The notes: generated by a model not told the origin, from the letters alone. DNA of 64,000 bases from Candidatus Binatia bacterium (GCA_035544215.1 DATKHY010000007.1:1116001-1180000); one strand, 5' to 3'; positions 8,001 to 17,001 are shown, counted from the first letter of the stretch. A program made the numbers and translations.

Positions 8001-10006
8001 CACCCCTGCGCCGGCGGCACGAACGGGGCGGCGAGTCGTACCTCGACGAACCGTCCGGCGCGTTCGATCTCGAAGACGTGCGCCTTCCCGTCGTAGGCAC
8101 GTTGTTGCGCCTGATACGTCCCGTAGCGCCACCAGTCGAGGCCGTCGATCTTCTCGACGACGTCGCCGGAGCGCAGTCCCGCGTCGTAGGCGGGGCCGCC
8201 GGCGCGTACGTACGCGCGCATGTTACCGTCGCTGCTCGTGAATAAGGAATAAAAGTACGTGGGCGCCGCGCCGGGGTGGGCTGCGACGCCGGACTCGAAC
8301 AGAGATCCAGCGCGGACCGGCTCGGCAATCGTCCAGCCGCGCAAACGCGACACGCCCCGTAACGCCAGGTCGCGCGCCGCGGCGTCCGATGGCGGCGGCG
8401 TGACGATCTCGTGATCGTGCCACTCGTTGACGATCCAGCCACCGCAGTCTTCGAGGCGCAAACCGACGTCCACGTCGTCGCCCTCGATCAGCGTAAAGGT
8501 CGACGCAGTCACCCACACGTACGCCGCGTAGCGCTTGTGCGTGCAGTCGCTCGCGTTCGGATCCTCGTGCAGGCGTACCGGGCGCCACGGACCCGTCGCG
8601 AGCGCTGCGGCCGCCGCATCTGCCGCGGCGCGGCCGAGCGTCGATCCGTCGTCGTCGACGGCCAGGACGCCGCGCGCCTGCGGCGGCGCGTAGAAGCCCG
8701 GCAGCATTTCCTGCGCGCTCGCGGGGTGCAACGCGGATGCGAACGCGCGCACTCCGAAGAGGGCGGACGAGCCGAGCACGACCGCCAGCGTCGCAGCGAT
8801 CGCGACGCCCGTCTGGTACGGCAGCGTGCGCTTCGTGATCGTGTCGATCGGCACGCCGGTGAAGTTCGCGACCCAGACGTTCGCCGTATTGGTCGGATCG
8901 CAGACGTTCTGCACCTGCACCACGGCCATAATCGCCGCGACGAGCACGACCGGCGGCAACACGTGCGCCGTCAGCAGCACGGTGAAGATGGCGATGCCGA
9001 CGCCGAACGGATTGAGCGGTCCGCGATAAAGCACGAGCGGGCTCGCCACGCCGAACACCGCGACGTACGCGATCGGATCGCGCAGCCAGCCTCCCGCGAC
9101 CAGGGGGCGCAGCGCCTCGACGAACTGCGGCCGCTGCGTCGCGACGAGCAGCATGCCGATGCCCATGAACAGGAGCACCGCGGGCGCGACGTCTTCGAAT
9201 CCGCGAATCGCCGCCGCGACCAGCCGCTGCACCGCTCGATCCGGGCGCGTCACGACGGCGCCGAAGATCGCCGCGACGATGAACGCCGGCGCGGCGTCGA
9301 ATCGAAACGCGTAGTAGAGCAGCAGCGGCAAGACAGGCGTGAGCAGCGCGACCGCGGGCACGCGCGGCACCTCCTCGGGCGGCGCCGCAACTGCCCACGT
9401 GGCGTAGCCGCGCTCGCGCCGGAAAGAAACCGCAGCGTAAATCAGCAGCGCCAGCGCGTCGAGCACGGCCAGTACGAGCGCATAGTGCATCAGTTCCGGG
9501 CGTTCGACGCCGAAATACTTCGTGTAGAAGGTCCAGTTGGCGATGTTGAAGATGAACCCGAGCGCAAACCCCATGAGGAACGTCGTCGCGGCGATCGCGC
9601 GCGGAACGCCGGCGGTCAACATGATGGGCAAGACGATCGAGCCTACCATGATGATCCCGCCGAGCCCCGACAGCGACGTGAAGAGTACCGCCACGATCGT
9701 GCTGAGCACCAGCGTCAGCGCAAACGGCTGCTCTCCGCCGTACTCCGCCGCGAAGTTGACGATCGTTCGTGCGATGCCGGTCTCGATCGTCACGCGGCCC
9801 AGCAGCGCGCCGAACACGACTGCGACGTACACCGGCGCGAGCGCCACGGCGCCGCCCGTGACGATGCCGCCCAGGTCTCCCACCGGCACGCGCGCCGCCA
9901 GCGACATCGCGATCGCCATGCACGGCACCGCGACGATCGCCGGCATCCAGCGCAGATACATCGCCAGCGCGAAGAACGCGAAGACGACGAGGATTAAGAT
10001 ACTCAG
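8000..10006 (-). CDS. Multi-spanning permease fused to a C-terminal PDZ-like domain
   Basis: About 668 residues. The first ~430 residues are strongly hydrophobic with roughly eleven to twelve helices and Gly/Ser-rich hairpins such as TSLSGLGGIIMVGSIVLP, resembling ion-transporter-superfamily carriers for organic anions (GntP/CitM/DUF401-like); the exact family is uncertain. A linker and a roughly 130-residue globular region follow, then a PDZ-like module (VRAGGPAYDAGLRSGDVVEKID) near the C-terminus. The start is unclear. The only codon fitting the upstream junction is CTG at 10006, within CTGA; the longer frame to 10234 is shadow sequence over the glycosidase. The fusion suggests regulated or scaffolded transport in the GH20/hydantoinase operon. 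Confidence 0.7.
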   Translation of the reverse strand: MSILILVVFAFFALAMYLRWMPAIVAVPCMAIAMSLAARVPVGDLGGIVTGGAVALAPVYVAVVFGALLGRVTIETGIARTIVNFAAEYGGEQPFALTLVLSTIVAVLFTSLSGLGGIIMVGSIVLPIMLTAGVPRAIAATTFLMGFALGFIFNIANWTFYTKYFGVERPELMHYALVLAVLDALALLIYAAVSFRRERGYATWAVAAPPEEVPRVPAVALLTPVLPLLLYYAFRFDAAPAFIVAAIFGAVVTRPDRAVQRLVAAAIRGFEDVAPAVLLFMGIGMLLVATQRPQFVEALRPLVAGGWLRDPIAYVAVFGVASPLVLYRGPLNPFGVGIAIFTVLLTAHVLPPVVLVAAIMAVVQVQNVCDPTNTANVWVANFTGVPIDTITKRTLPYQTGVAIAATLAVVLGSSALFGVRAFASALHPASAQEMLPGFYAPPQARGVLAVDDDGSTLGRAAADAAAAALATGPWRPVRLHEDPNASDCTHKRYAAYVWVTASTFTLIEGDDVDVGLRLEDCGGWIVNEWHDHEIVTPPPSDAAARDLALRGVSRLRGWTIAEPVRAGSLFESGVAAHPGAAPTYFYSLFTSSDGNMRAYVRAGGPAYDAGLRSGDVVEKIDGLDWWRYGTYQAQQRAYDGKAHVFEIERAGRFVEVRLAAPFVPPAQG

Positions 10007-11955
10007 GGCGGCAGGATCTCGTCCAGCGGCGGGAGCGTCTTGGTTCGCGCGTACTGCGCGTTTGCGCGATAGAACTCGTCGGCCAGGTCGATGGCCTTTT
10101 GCGCCGCGAGATGATAGCGCTCCAGGTTGCTCGCGAGGTGCCCGTCGCGGCTCTCGTAGCGCCACGCTCGCGCGTACAGCGGCGCGAGCTCTTCGTACGC
10201 GTCGCGCAGCTCCCACATCCAATACTTGCACCAAAGCAGGTCGCGCTCGGTCGCGTCGGGATCCGTCGCGGCGCGCGCGAGCGCGTCGGCGTACATCGCC
10301 CGGACCTCGCGGCCGATCTGGACCTTGCGGCCGAGCGCGTCGTAGCGGCGCGCCGCGAGGAACATCACGAACGCCGCGTTCGCGTGCAGCGGCGGCGCGG
10401 CAAAATACAGCGACTGCTCGGCGCTCTCGGCCGCGAGCCGAGCCGCGCGGGCGCTCGGCGGCGACACCTGCGCGGCGAGCGCCGGATCGAACGCACCGCT
10501 CCAGAAGAGCGCATCGGTCTGCGCGGGAGCCGCGAACGCGGGGGGCTCGAGCAGCGCGAGCGCGTCGCCGAGCTCGCGAACGCTTTGCGCGTAGCGCGGA
10601 TCGTCAACGCCGAAAAACGCGCCGGGAAAGTCGGCCGCAAACCGCTCCCCCGGGACGTCGCCGGCTTGCCATGCGGAGGCGGCAGCATAGATCACGGGAT
10701 ACCAGGTCGCCTCGTACAGCGTCTCGCCGTCGTCGTGCCACACAGTCTGGAACAGGCCGAGCACGCGTGCCGCTTTGCCCTCGTCGATGAACCGCCGCTC
10801 GTTGTCCAGCGCGCGGCCGACGTAGGGAAAGATCTCGTTCCAGTTACTCGCGCCGGGCGCGACCATCTGTTGGAAACCGCCGCCCGCGATCGTTGCGATG
10901 TAGCGCTCGAAGCTGGGCTCGGCGCCGTAGTGCCAGTTCACGACGACCGCCGTCGCCGGAATCAGCTTCATAATGCCGGGATCGCCCTCGATACCGTCAT
11001 CCCATAGCATGATCCGCGCGCCCGACGGCGCGATCAGGCGGTCCATCGCGACGATGTGATCGGCGTACGCCTGCGAGCGGCCCCGCGCCGCCACGTAGGC
11101 CTGCGTCTGACCCTGGCCCAGCGTCGCCGTCTCGTCGGACCCGATGTGGAAGAACGGCGGCCGGCCCACGGCGGCGAGCTCCTGCGACACAATGCGCGCG
11201 AGGTATTGCGACGACTGCGCAACGTTGGGCGACAGCAGAAACGCGTGCGGCAGCTCTGCCGCGCCGGCGTATTGCTCGACGCGCAGCGTGTTGTGCATGT
11301 GCGCGAAGCTCTGCTGCTCGGGGATCAGCGCAACGTGAAACCGGCTCGCGTAGCCCGCCAGCGCCCGCAGCTGTGCCGGCGTGATGCCATCGAGCGGCGC
11401 CGGCAAAGGATCGGTCGGGCTGACGAAGACGTGCTCCATGTACGGCGAGTAGCCGTTCATCTTGAATGCGGCGATCGTTCGTATCCGCTCTTGGAAATAG
11501 CGCATCGTCGGCAGCGGTCCGCGCGAAATGTCGTCGGAGAGAATGCGCCATTGCAGCGCGGGCCGGTCCTCGATGCGGACGCACGGCATCGTCCAAGCAC
11601 CTTGCGCGTGCACCGGCAGCTGCGCCAGCGTCATTGCTGCATAGAATGCGCCGGCCGCATCGGCGCTCTCGATCCTCGCGCGACCCGAGCGCACGGTCAG
11701 GCGATAGGCTTGCGGCGCGAGCGTCGCGTCGCGCCCGACGGAGATCGTCGCTTCGCGTGACGCCGTGCTGCGAAGCCGCCCGATTCCGAGCGCACCCCAT
11801 CGCTCGTCGATTTCACTGCGCGCGGCAGCATCGAAGCCCGCTGAGATCGAGCGAGCAACGGCGGAGCCGTTCGGCGGGCAAGGCAGGTTTTCGATCCGCG
11901 CGGGTCGAGGCACGAGGTGCAGCAGCGCGGCTGCTACCGCCAGCTCTACCGCCAA
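10003..11955 (-). CDS. Glycoside hydrolase family 20-like beta-N-acetylhexosaminidase
   Basis: Protein of 650 residues. The N-terminal ~125 residues form the small alpha/beta domain usual before GH20 barrels (PQAYRLTV...AGAFYAAMTL). The TIM-barrel follows from about residue 133, with SDDISRGPLPTM, FKMNGYSPYMEHVF, and HIGSDE at residues 270-275. In GH20 enzymes the Asp-Glu pair of H-x-G-x-DE polarises the substrate N-acetyl group and acts as acid/base, so D274/E275 are the predicted catalytic pair. A C-terminal helical region of about 200 residues follows. No clear signal peptide, although the N-terminus is moderately hydrophobic. TTG start at 11955, just after the stop of the small upstream gene. 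Probable role: release of terminal N-acetylhexosamines. Confidence 0.75.
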   Translation of the reverse strand: MAVELAVAAALLHLVPRPARIENLPCPPNGSAVARSISAGFDAAARSEIDERWGALGIGRLRSTASREATISVGRDATLAPQAYRLTVRSGRARIESADAAGAFYAAMTLAQLPVHAQGAWTMPCVRIEDRPALQWRILSDDISRGPLPTMRYFQERIRTIAAFKMNGYSPYMEHVFVSPTDPLPAPLDGITPAQLRALAGYASRFHVALIPEQQSFAHMHNTLRVEQYAGAAELPHAFLLSPNVAQSSQYLARIVSQELAAVGRPPFFHIGSDETATLGQGQTQAYVAARGRSQAYADHIVAMDRLIAPSGARIMLWDDGIEGDPGIMKLIPATAVVVNWHYGAEPSFERYIATIAGGGFQQMVAPGASNWNEIFPYVGRALDNERRFIDEGKAARVLGLFQTVWHDDGETLYEATWYPVIYAAASAWQAGDVPGERFAADFPGAFFGVDDPRYAQSVRELGDALALLEPPAFAAPAQTDALFWSGAFDPALAAQVSPPSARAARLAAESAEQSLYFAAPPLHANAAFVMFLAARRYDALGRKVQIGREVRAMYADALARAATDPDATERDLLWCKYWMWELRDAYEELAPLYARAWRYESRDGHLASNLERYHLAAQKAIDLADEFYRANAQYARTKTLPPLDEILPP

Positions 11956-11961
11956 GGGCGG

Positions 11962-12372
11962 TTACGCGTTGCTTGCTGCGGCGGCGCGCATCGCCGCGTC
12001 GCGGCGGTCCAGCGTCGCGGCGACCTCGTCGAGATAGCGTGCAAGCCTATCGGGCTCCACTTGCGGCGCCTGGCTGGCGAGGTCGACTGTCGCCACGTCC
12101 GCGACGGCGATCGAGCTGTCCACGTTCGGCGCCGCGTGCACTCGCGCGACGACGTGATGGAACGCCTTCTGATCTGCAAAGCCGACGCGCAGCAGCAACG
12201 CGTCGAAGCGCTGCCTCAGCTCGGGCGAGATCGATCCGCAGCGCACCTCGAGGTCGGCCAGCGCCTCTCCGAGATAGGAGCGCACGAACTCGTCGGAGCG
12301 CCTCCGTTCGAGGTCGCCGTCGTAGCCGGGAAAGCCCGCGATCCGCGCGCGCAGCTGCTCCAACGGATCCAT
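11962..12372 (-). CDS. Small soluble hypothetical protein
   Basis: 136 residues, charged and mostly helical (DPLEQLRARIAGFPGYDGD at the N-terminus, Ala-rich C-terminus). No signal peptide, membrane segment or recognised motif. It is the first gene of the overlapping minus-strand operon that continues into the GH20-like enzyme (6 bp gap), the permease-PDZ fusion, the methyltransferase and HyuA. It is divergent from the RskA-like gene with about 60 bp between the starts, where a shared control region must lie. I do not recognise the family; codon use matches the operon, so it is likely real. Confidence 0.6.
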   Translation of the reverse strand: MDPLEQLRARIAGFPGYDGDLERRRSDEFVRSYLGEALADLEVRCGSISPELRQRFDALLLRVGFADQKAFHHVVARVHAAPNVDSSIAVADVATVDLASQAPQVEPDRLARYLDEVAATLDRRDAAMRAAAASNA

Positions 12373-12435
12373 GGCGGCAAACGTACGACGCGCGCGTTCG
12401 AAGGGCCTCGAAGCGTCCGTGGGAAGATACTGACG

Positions 12436-12945
12436 GTGAAGCAGACTCCGGCGTGGCCGGCATATCTCGTCGCGGCCGCCTGTTTCGCGATCGCACTGAT
12501 CTCATCGATCGCGAATATCTCGCTGACGGGACAGGTCAAGCAGCAGCAGCGCGAGCTCGCACACCTCGCGGCGCGCTCGAACGCGCTTGCGCGCAACCTC
12601 ACCGACGAACGCACCGCGCTCTTCGATACGCTGGACACGCGCGCGCGGCGTTACGACATGGGAGACGGAGAGGTGATCGAGCACGGAAGCCGGATCTACC
12701 TCGCCGTCCACGCGCTGCCGCAGCCGCCCCGCGGCAAGGTCTATCAGGCCTGGACGCTCGCCCGCGGTACGACCCGGTTCGCGGCGTCGCCGACGTTCCT
12801 GCCCGACGCGCGCGGAATCGCGTTCATCGTGCTGCCGGCGGACGGCCGCACGACGGCCGAGGTCGCCGTCACGCTCGAGCCGGACGGCGGCAGCCGAGAG
12901 CCCACCGAAAAGCCGCTGATGGATGTGTCACTCGGTTCGCCCTGA
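12436..12945 (+). CDS. RskA-like (anti-sigma-K C-terminal domain) membrane protein
   Basis: 169 residues from a GTG start at 12436. One transmembrane helix lies at about residues 7-28, followed by a short coiled-coil-like stretch (KQQQRELAHLAARSNALARN) and then a C-terminal domain with RGKVYQAWTLARG and GIAFIVLPADG, matching the RskA / anti-sigma-K factor C-terminal family (PF10099). Canonical RskA proteins carry an N-terminal cytoplasmic sigma-binding domain. Here almost nothing precedes the membrane helix, and no sigma-factor gene is adjacent, so this may be a sensor-only or repurposed version. A longer frame upstream is shadow sequence of the divergent gene. The acetyltransferase gene follows after 6 bp. 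Confidence 0.7.
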   Translation: MKQTPAWPAYLVAAACFAIALISSIANISLTGQVKQQQRELAHLAARSNALARNLTDERTALFDTLDTRARRYDMGDGEVIEHGSRIYLAVHALPQPPRGKVYQAWTLARGTTRFAASPTFLPDARGIAFIVLPADGRTTAEVAVTLEPDGGSREPTEKPLMDVSLGSP

Positions 12946-12951
12946 GGGCTG

Positions 12952-13767
12952 ATGCGCACGGAACCGGTCTCCGAGGCGAACGAACAAGAGGCGCTGCGCT
13001 ATCTCAGCCGCTCGCCCTATCTCAACGTCTTCATCACGCACGTGCTGCTGCACGATCCGCCGGCGCGCGCGCGCAGCGACGTCGTCGTCGCCGGGGACGA
13101 CCGCGGCGTTCACGGCGTAGCGTACTGCGGACGCCAGCTCGCGATCGCTGCGGATCTTCCGGCACTGCCGGCGTTCGCGGAGTACGCGCGGCGGCGCCGC
13201 GGTGAGCGCATGATCATCGGCGCACGCGACACCGTGAGCGCGTTTTGGGAGCTCGTGGCGACCTGGCACCCGCGGCCGCGCTTGGTGCGCGATCGTCAGC
13301 TGGTCATGATGCTCGATCGAGCGCACTTGCTCCCGTACGAAGCGCGCTCGACGGTCCGGCACGCGCGCCCCGAAGACTCCGCCGCCGTCGCCGAGGGCTC
13401 GGCACTGATGGTACGCCAGGAGCTGGATTACGACCCGCGGCGCGGCTCGCCGGACTTCGCGGCCGCGGTGCGGCGCATGGTCGAGCGGAAGCTCTGGTGG
13501 GTGGGCGTCGCCGACGGGCAGATTTGTTTCTTCTGTAACGTCGGACCGTGGTGCGAACGGACGGTGCAGCTGCAAGGAATTTGGACTCCGCCCGCGCTGC
13601 GCGGCCGCGGGCTCGCGACCGCATCGCTCGCCGCGATCTGCGACCGCCTGCTCGAGGTCTCGCCGACGCTCTCGCTTTACGTTAACGACTTCAACGAGCG
13701 CGCGATTGCGCTCTATCGCCGCGTCGGCTTCCGGCACGTCGGCGATTTCAAGACGATCCTCTTTTAG
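12952..13767 (+). CDS. GNAT acetyltransferase with N-terminal DUF4081-type domain
   Basis: 271 residues. The N-terminal half (SRSPYLNVFITHVLL to PRPRLVRDRQLVMML) matches the DUF4081 region that precedes GNAT domains in some bacterial acetyltransferases. The C-terminal half is a GNAT fold with the acetyl-CoA loop TPPALRGRGLATASLAAIC (R/Q-x-x-G-x-G/A type) and the family ending LYVNDFNERAIALYRRVGF. Predicted to transfer an acetyl group from acetyl-CoA to an unknown amine. It follows the RskA-like gene by 6 bp. Its TAG stop overlaps by 4 bp the TAA stop of the convergent TonB receptor gene (13764-13767). Confidence 0.85.
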   Translation: MRTEPVSEANEQEALRYLSRSPYLNVFITHVLLHDPPARARSDVVVAGDDRGVHGVAYCGRQLAIAADLPALPAFAEYARRRRGERMIIGARDTVSAFWELVATWHPRPRLVRDRQLVMMLDRAHLLPYEARSTVRHARPEDSAAVAEGSALMVRQELDYDPRRGSPDFAAAVRRMVERKLWWVGVADGQICFFCNVGPWCERTVQLQGIWTPPALRGRGLATASLAAICDRLLEVSPTLSLYVNDFNERAIALYRRVGFRHVGDFKTILF

Positions 13768-16253
13768 ATAATTCGAGTTAGCACGAAGACGACGGATGCG
13801 CCTTGCAGCACGTAGGCGTTGGGCAAGATTACCGGCTGGCCAGGCAACGCGCCGTACGGCACGCCTCCCCCGACGATCGTAAACGGATTGCTGTAGACGT
13901 TGGTCAGGTTCGTGCCGTACAGGCCGTACTCAAAGCCGGCGCGGCGATACGCGACGTGCGCGTCGAGCGTCGCGAACCGCGAGCGGTTCAGCTCATTATA
14001 CGCGCCCTCGTAGTTGAGGCGCGCGCCGTAAGAGAGGCCGGTGGGCGGCGCGCGGTCGATCGCCAGATACGCCTTGTGCAGCGGCTGGCCGAGGATTTGC
14101 TGACCAGCCACGAGCGTGCCGTCCTGAATCGATGGCGGGATCACCGTTAAGAACGAGCTGTCCACGTCCCAGCCGGCCAGAACGTGCAGGTCTCGTCCGA
14201 GCTCCTGGTCGGCGTGCAGTTCGAGGCCACGATAGACGCCGTTACCGGCGTTGACCGGGTAGCTCAGCGGGCAAGGCGTGGGATTGCGCGCCGTCTGACA
14301 GTTGGGAATCGGCGCGACGTTCAGTTGAGCCGACGGCGAGCGGAGATTGGTCTGATAGAGATCCATCGCGAGGTGGAGGGGGTGCCGCCTTAGCGCGACG
14401 ATGTGCTCCGCGCCGAGGTCGAAGTCGGTCGCACGATCCGGGCGTAGATTGGGATTTCCGATGAAGATGATGCCGCCGACCGGCACGCGCTCGCTCGGGG
14501 GCGGCACAACGAGCTCGGAGAGCTGCGGCGTCTGAAATGTCGTGCCGACCGAGGCGCGCACGGCGGTGTCTCCGGTCGGCGTCCAGACGAGCCCGGCCCG
14601 CGGATCGAAGCTCGAGCCGAACGTGCTGAAATCGCTGTCGTAGAGCGCGAGCGAATAGTGGATGTGGCTCGTCGGATCGGCCTCGTAGCGCAGGACGCCG
14701 GAGCGCTGCGTCTGCGCGAGCGACACGACCTGCGTGGGCGGCGTCTGTGCGGCGCCGACCGTCTTGGCTTGCGCGACGATCTGGCCCTGAACGTAATTCG
14801 TCGCGAGCGTCTCGGTCCCGATGTCGTACTTGAACGACAGCAGGCCGTTATGAAAATGGTGGTCCAGCTCGAGCCAGTCGTCGCCGAGCAAGTCGCGCTG
14901 GTTGTAGAGATACGGCAACGATGCTTCGCCCGGACCGGAAACCGACTGCGACGACAGCGTCGTCAGGTGGCTGAACTGCACTACCGTCGCGGGCGCGCCG
15001 TCGACGCTCTCGTTGCCGAGCGGCAGCTGCGCGTCGACGCCGTAGTTGGCCTGATGCGCGCCGAGCAGCGTCCCGGCGAAGCTCTGATACGTGCCCGGCG
15101 CGGCCGCCGAATCCGCCGGCGCAGCGTCTCCGCCGCCGCCTCCGCCGCCGGTGAAGCCGGGTGGCGTGTACGAGGTGAGGAGCGCGGAGTCGTCTTTGAC
15201 GACGGTTTGGTCGCGGAAGTTCAACTGCACGTATCCGTATCCGCTCGGGCCGCCCAGCTGGTAGCGAAGCTTGGCCAAAATCGAGTCTCCGTTCGAGTCG
15301 CTGCCGACGCTCTGCGGCGCCGGCGCGAGGATCGTCTGATTGACGGATCCCGACGAGGTCGCGTTGTGCAGCGAGACGGCGTATCCCAGACGGTCGTCGG
15401 TCCCGGTCGTCTGCAACGTTTCCCCGAAGGTCCCGTACGAGCCGCCGAAGATGCGCAGCAGCGAGTGCGGCGTGGCCGTCGGCTGGAGGGTGACGATGTT
15501 GAGGCCGCCGCCGATCGTGTTCGGCCCGATCAGCGACGACGGAGAGATGCCGTAGACGACCTGAACGTCTTGCAGCGCGGCGGGATCGAGCAGCGACAGA
15601 TCCAGGTCGCCGGTGTTGCCGTTGTTGACTTGATGTCCGTCGATGTCGACGAGCGTTTCGGTCGGATCCGGACCGCGAATGGCATAAGCCACGGTCGCGT
15701 TGCTTCCGCCCCCGAGCGGCAGGACCGGCGTCGTCGAGAGTTGGTTCCAGACCATCGACGAGACCGAAGTCGTCCCGGCGGCGGCGGCGGCCTGCGCGTT
15801 CAGCGAGACGGTCGGCGCAGACGAGGTCGAAACCGTCTCGCCGGCGGAGGCCCGCACCTGGCCGATGACGGTGAGCGAATTGGTCGTCGCGGGCGAGAGG
15901 ACCAGCGCGAGCGTCCTGTTCGCGGCGTCGAGCGTGACGGTGCGTTGCGATAGCGTCTGGTAGCCGGGCGCCGCGGCTTGCACGGAATACGTTCCCGGCC
16001 GGATGTCGTCGAATTTGAATTTGCCGCGCGCGTCGCTGTGCGCGCGCTTGACGAAGGCCTGCGCCGAAAGGACGATCGAAGCGCCGGCGATCGGGCTTCC
16101 ATCGTTCGCGCTGACCGTGCCCGTTACGTCGACCTTGTTCTTGTGGTCGCGATCGTGGTCGTCGTGCGCGCAGGCCGGCGACGGCGCCGCGAGTACGGCG
16201 GCGACGGCGAACGACGCGCACGCGGCGCGCGCGCATGCGATGAGGCTTCTCAT
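13764..16253 (-). CDS. TonB-dependent outer-membrane receptor with carboxypeptidase-regulatory-like N-terminal domain
   Basis: 829 residues. Signal peptide at 1-29 (ending ACAHD), then a short Asp/His-rich stretch (HDDHDRDHKNK). A CarboxypepD_reg-like beta-sandwich covers about 40-120 (GTVSANDGSPIAGASIVLSA, then GKFKFDDIRPGTYSVQAAAP), the plug about 150-270 (YAIRGPDPTETLVDIDGHQV, then NTIGGGLNIVT) and a beta-barrel runs to the end. Predicted to import a large or scarce substrate across the outer membrane using TonB energy. The substrate is not readable; the His/Asp-rich segment could bind metal. The ATG at 16253 is preceded by AGGAGC. The upstream membrane protein (16291-16938) is probably in the same operon. 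Confidence 0.85.
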   Translation of the reverse strand: MRSLIACARAACASFAVAAVLAAPSPACAHDDHDRDHKNKVDVTGTVSANDGSPIAGASIVLSAQAFVKRAHSDARGKFKFDDIRPGTYSVQAAAPGYQTLSQRTVTLDAANRTLALVLSPATTNSLTVIGQVRASAGETVSTSSAPTVSLNAQAAAAAGTTSVSSMVWNQLSTTPVLPLGGGSNATVAYAIRGPDPTETLVDIDGHQVNNGNTGDLDLSLLDPAALQDVQVVYGISPSSLIGPNTIGGGLNIVTLQPTATPHSLLRIFGGSYGTFGETLQTTGTDDRLGYAVSLHNATSSGSVNQTILAPAPQSVGSDSNGDSILAKLRYQLGGPSGYGYVQLNFRDQTVVKDDSALLTSYTPPGFTGGGGGGGDAAPADSAAAPGTYQSFAGTLLGAHQANYGVDAQLPLGNESVDGAPATVVQFSHLTTLSSQSVSGPGEASLPYLYNQRDLLGDDWLELDHHFHNGLLSFKYDIGTETLATNYVQGQIVAQAKTVGAAQTPPTQVVSLAQTQRSGVLRYEADPTSHIHYSLALYDSDFSTFGSSFDPRAGLVWTPTGDTAVRASVGTTFQTPQLSELVVPPPSERVPVGGIIFIGNPNLRPDRATDFDLGAEHIVALRRHPLHLAMDLYQTNLRSPSAQLNVAPIPNCQTARNPTPCPLSYPVNAGNGVYRGLELHADQELGRDLHVLAGWDVDSSFLTVIPPSIQDGTLVAGQQILGQPLHKAYLAIDRAPPTGLSYGARLNYEGAYNELNRSRFATLDAHVAYRRAGFEYGLYGTNLTNVYSNPFTIVGGGVPYGALPGQPVILPNAYVLQGASVVFVLTRII

Positions 16254-16290
16254 GGAGTGCTCCTGAAGCGGTGTTAGTTGTAGGCGAAGG

Positions 16291-16938
16291 CTAGGCGGAC
16301 AGGAGCAGCGGCGGACCGCGCTTGCACAGTCGCAGCGCGTTCGGCGCGCGCCGGTGGCGCGGCGTAAAGCCGCGCGCGGTGAGTGTGTAGACCGAAGGGC
16401 GAACGCCGTCCGCCATCCGGCGGAGCAGCGTCACGATGATGGTGACGATGGAGTCGCGATGCGAGATCAGCCACCGCGCGACCGCGTAGATCGCGAGCGC
16501 GATGGCCGCCGCACAGATGACCGTCGTGATGACGCCGAGCAGGACGGAGCCGCCGAAGGCTTGATCGAGCGCGAGCACCGGGGCGCCGGCGAGCCGGCCG
16601 TCGAGCCATTCCATGGCCGGCACGAGCAACACGCTGCCCGCGACCGCGGCGCCGACGAATCCGAGAGTCTCCGGCCGGCGGCGGACCGGAACGACGACGC
16701 GGAAGCGATTGATCGAGGCGATCTCGCAGCAAATCCGCAGACCACGGCCCGCCAGCACGACCGCGAGCAACAGCGCCACGCCGCTGACAAGCTCGCGCGA
16801 GCCGTGCGCGACGTGATCGTAGCTGTCGTTGGCCAGGGCGAAGTCACCCACCACGTCGATCGCGACATGCGCCAGCGCGGCGCCCGCGGCCGCCGCGCAC
16901 AAGACTAAAGAAAAGAGCGTCCGAAACCCGACGGGCAC
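16291..16938 (-). CDS. Polytopic membrane protein upstream of the TonB receptor
   Basis: 215 residues with about four hydrophobic helices (first near residues 7-30, others near 50-68, 92-112 and 127-155) and a basic C-terminal tail ending LCKRGPPLLLSA. A Cys near the tail plus an RGPP ending is reminiscent of small DUF2946-type proteins encoded before metal-linked TonB receptors, but this protein is longer and the match is weak. It lies 37 bp upstream of the receptor on the same strand, so the two are probably co-expressed. Function unknown; a role in the same uptake system is inferred from position only. Confidence 0.65.
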   Translation of the reverse strand: MPVGFRTLFSLVLCAAAAGAALAHVAIDVVGDFALANDSYDHVAHGSRELVSGVALLLAVVLAGRGLRICCEIASINRFRVVVPVRRRPETLGFVGAAVAGSVLLVPAMEWLDGRLAGAPVLALDQAFGGSVLLGVITTVICAAAIALAIYAVARWLISHRDSIVTIIVTLLRRMADGVRPSVYTLTARGFTPRHRRAPNALRLCKRGPPLLLSA

Positions 16939-17001
16939 GGCTCGCGCCTTCGACGCTCGCCGTGCCCGTCCTACGCGGTTTATTGCGCTAGATTGCTTTT
17001 G

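Noticed and set aside
8411-9997. 528-codon plus-strand frame over the permease gene
   Set aside because: Repeated R/D/H-rich composition typical of antisense of a membrane protein gene; no start signal.
11466-13205. 579-codon plus-strand frame
   Set aside because: It crosses several real genes on both strands and is Arg/Ser/Ala low complexity.
14658-15953. 431-codon plus-strand frame opposite the TonB receptor
   Set aside because: Antisense shadow; the receptor has signal peptide, plug and barrel features.
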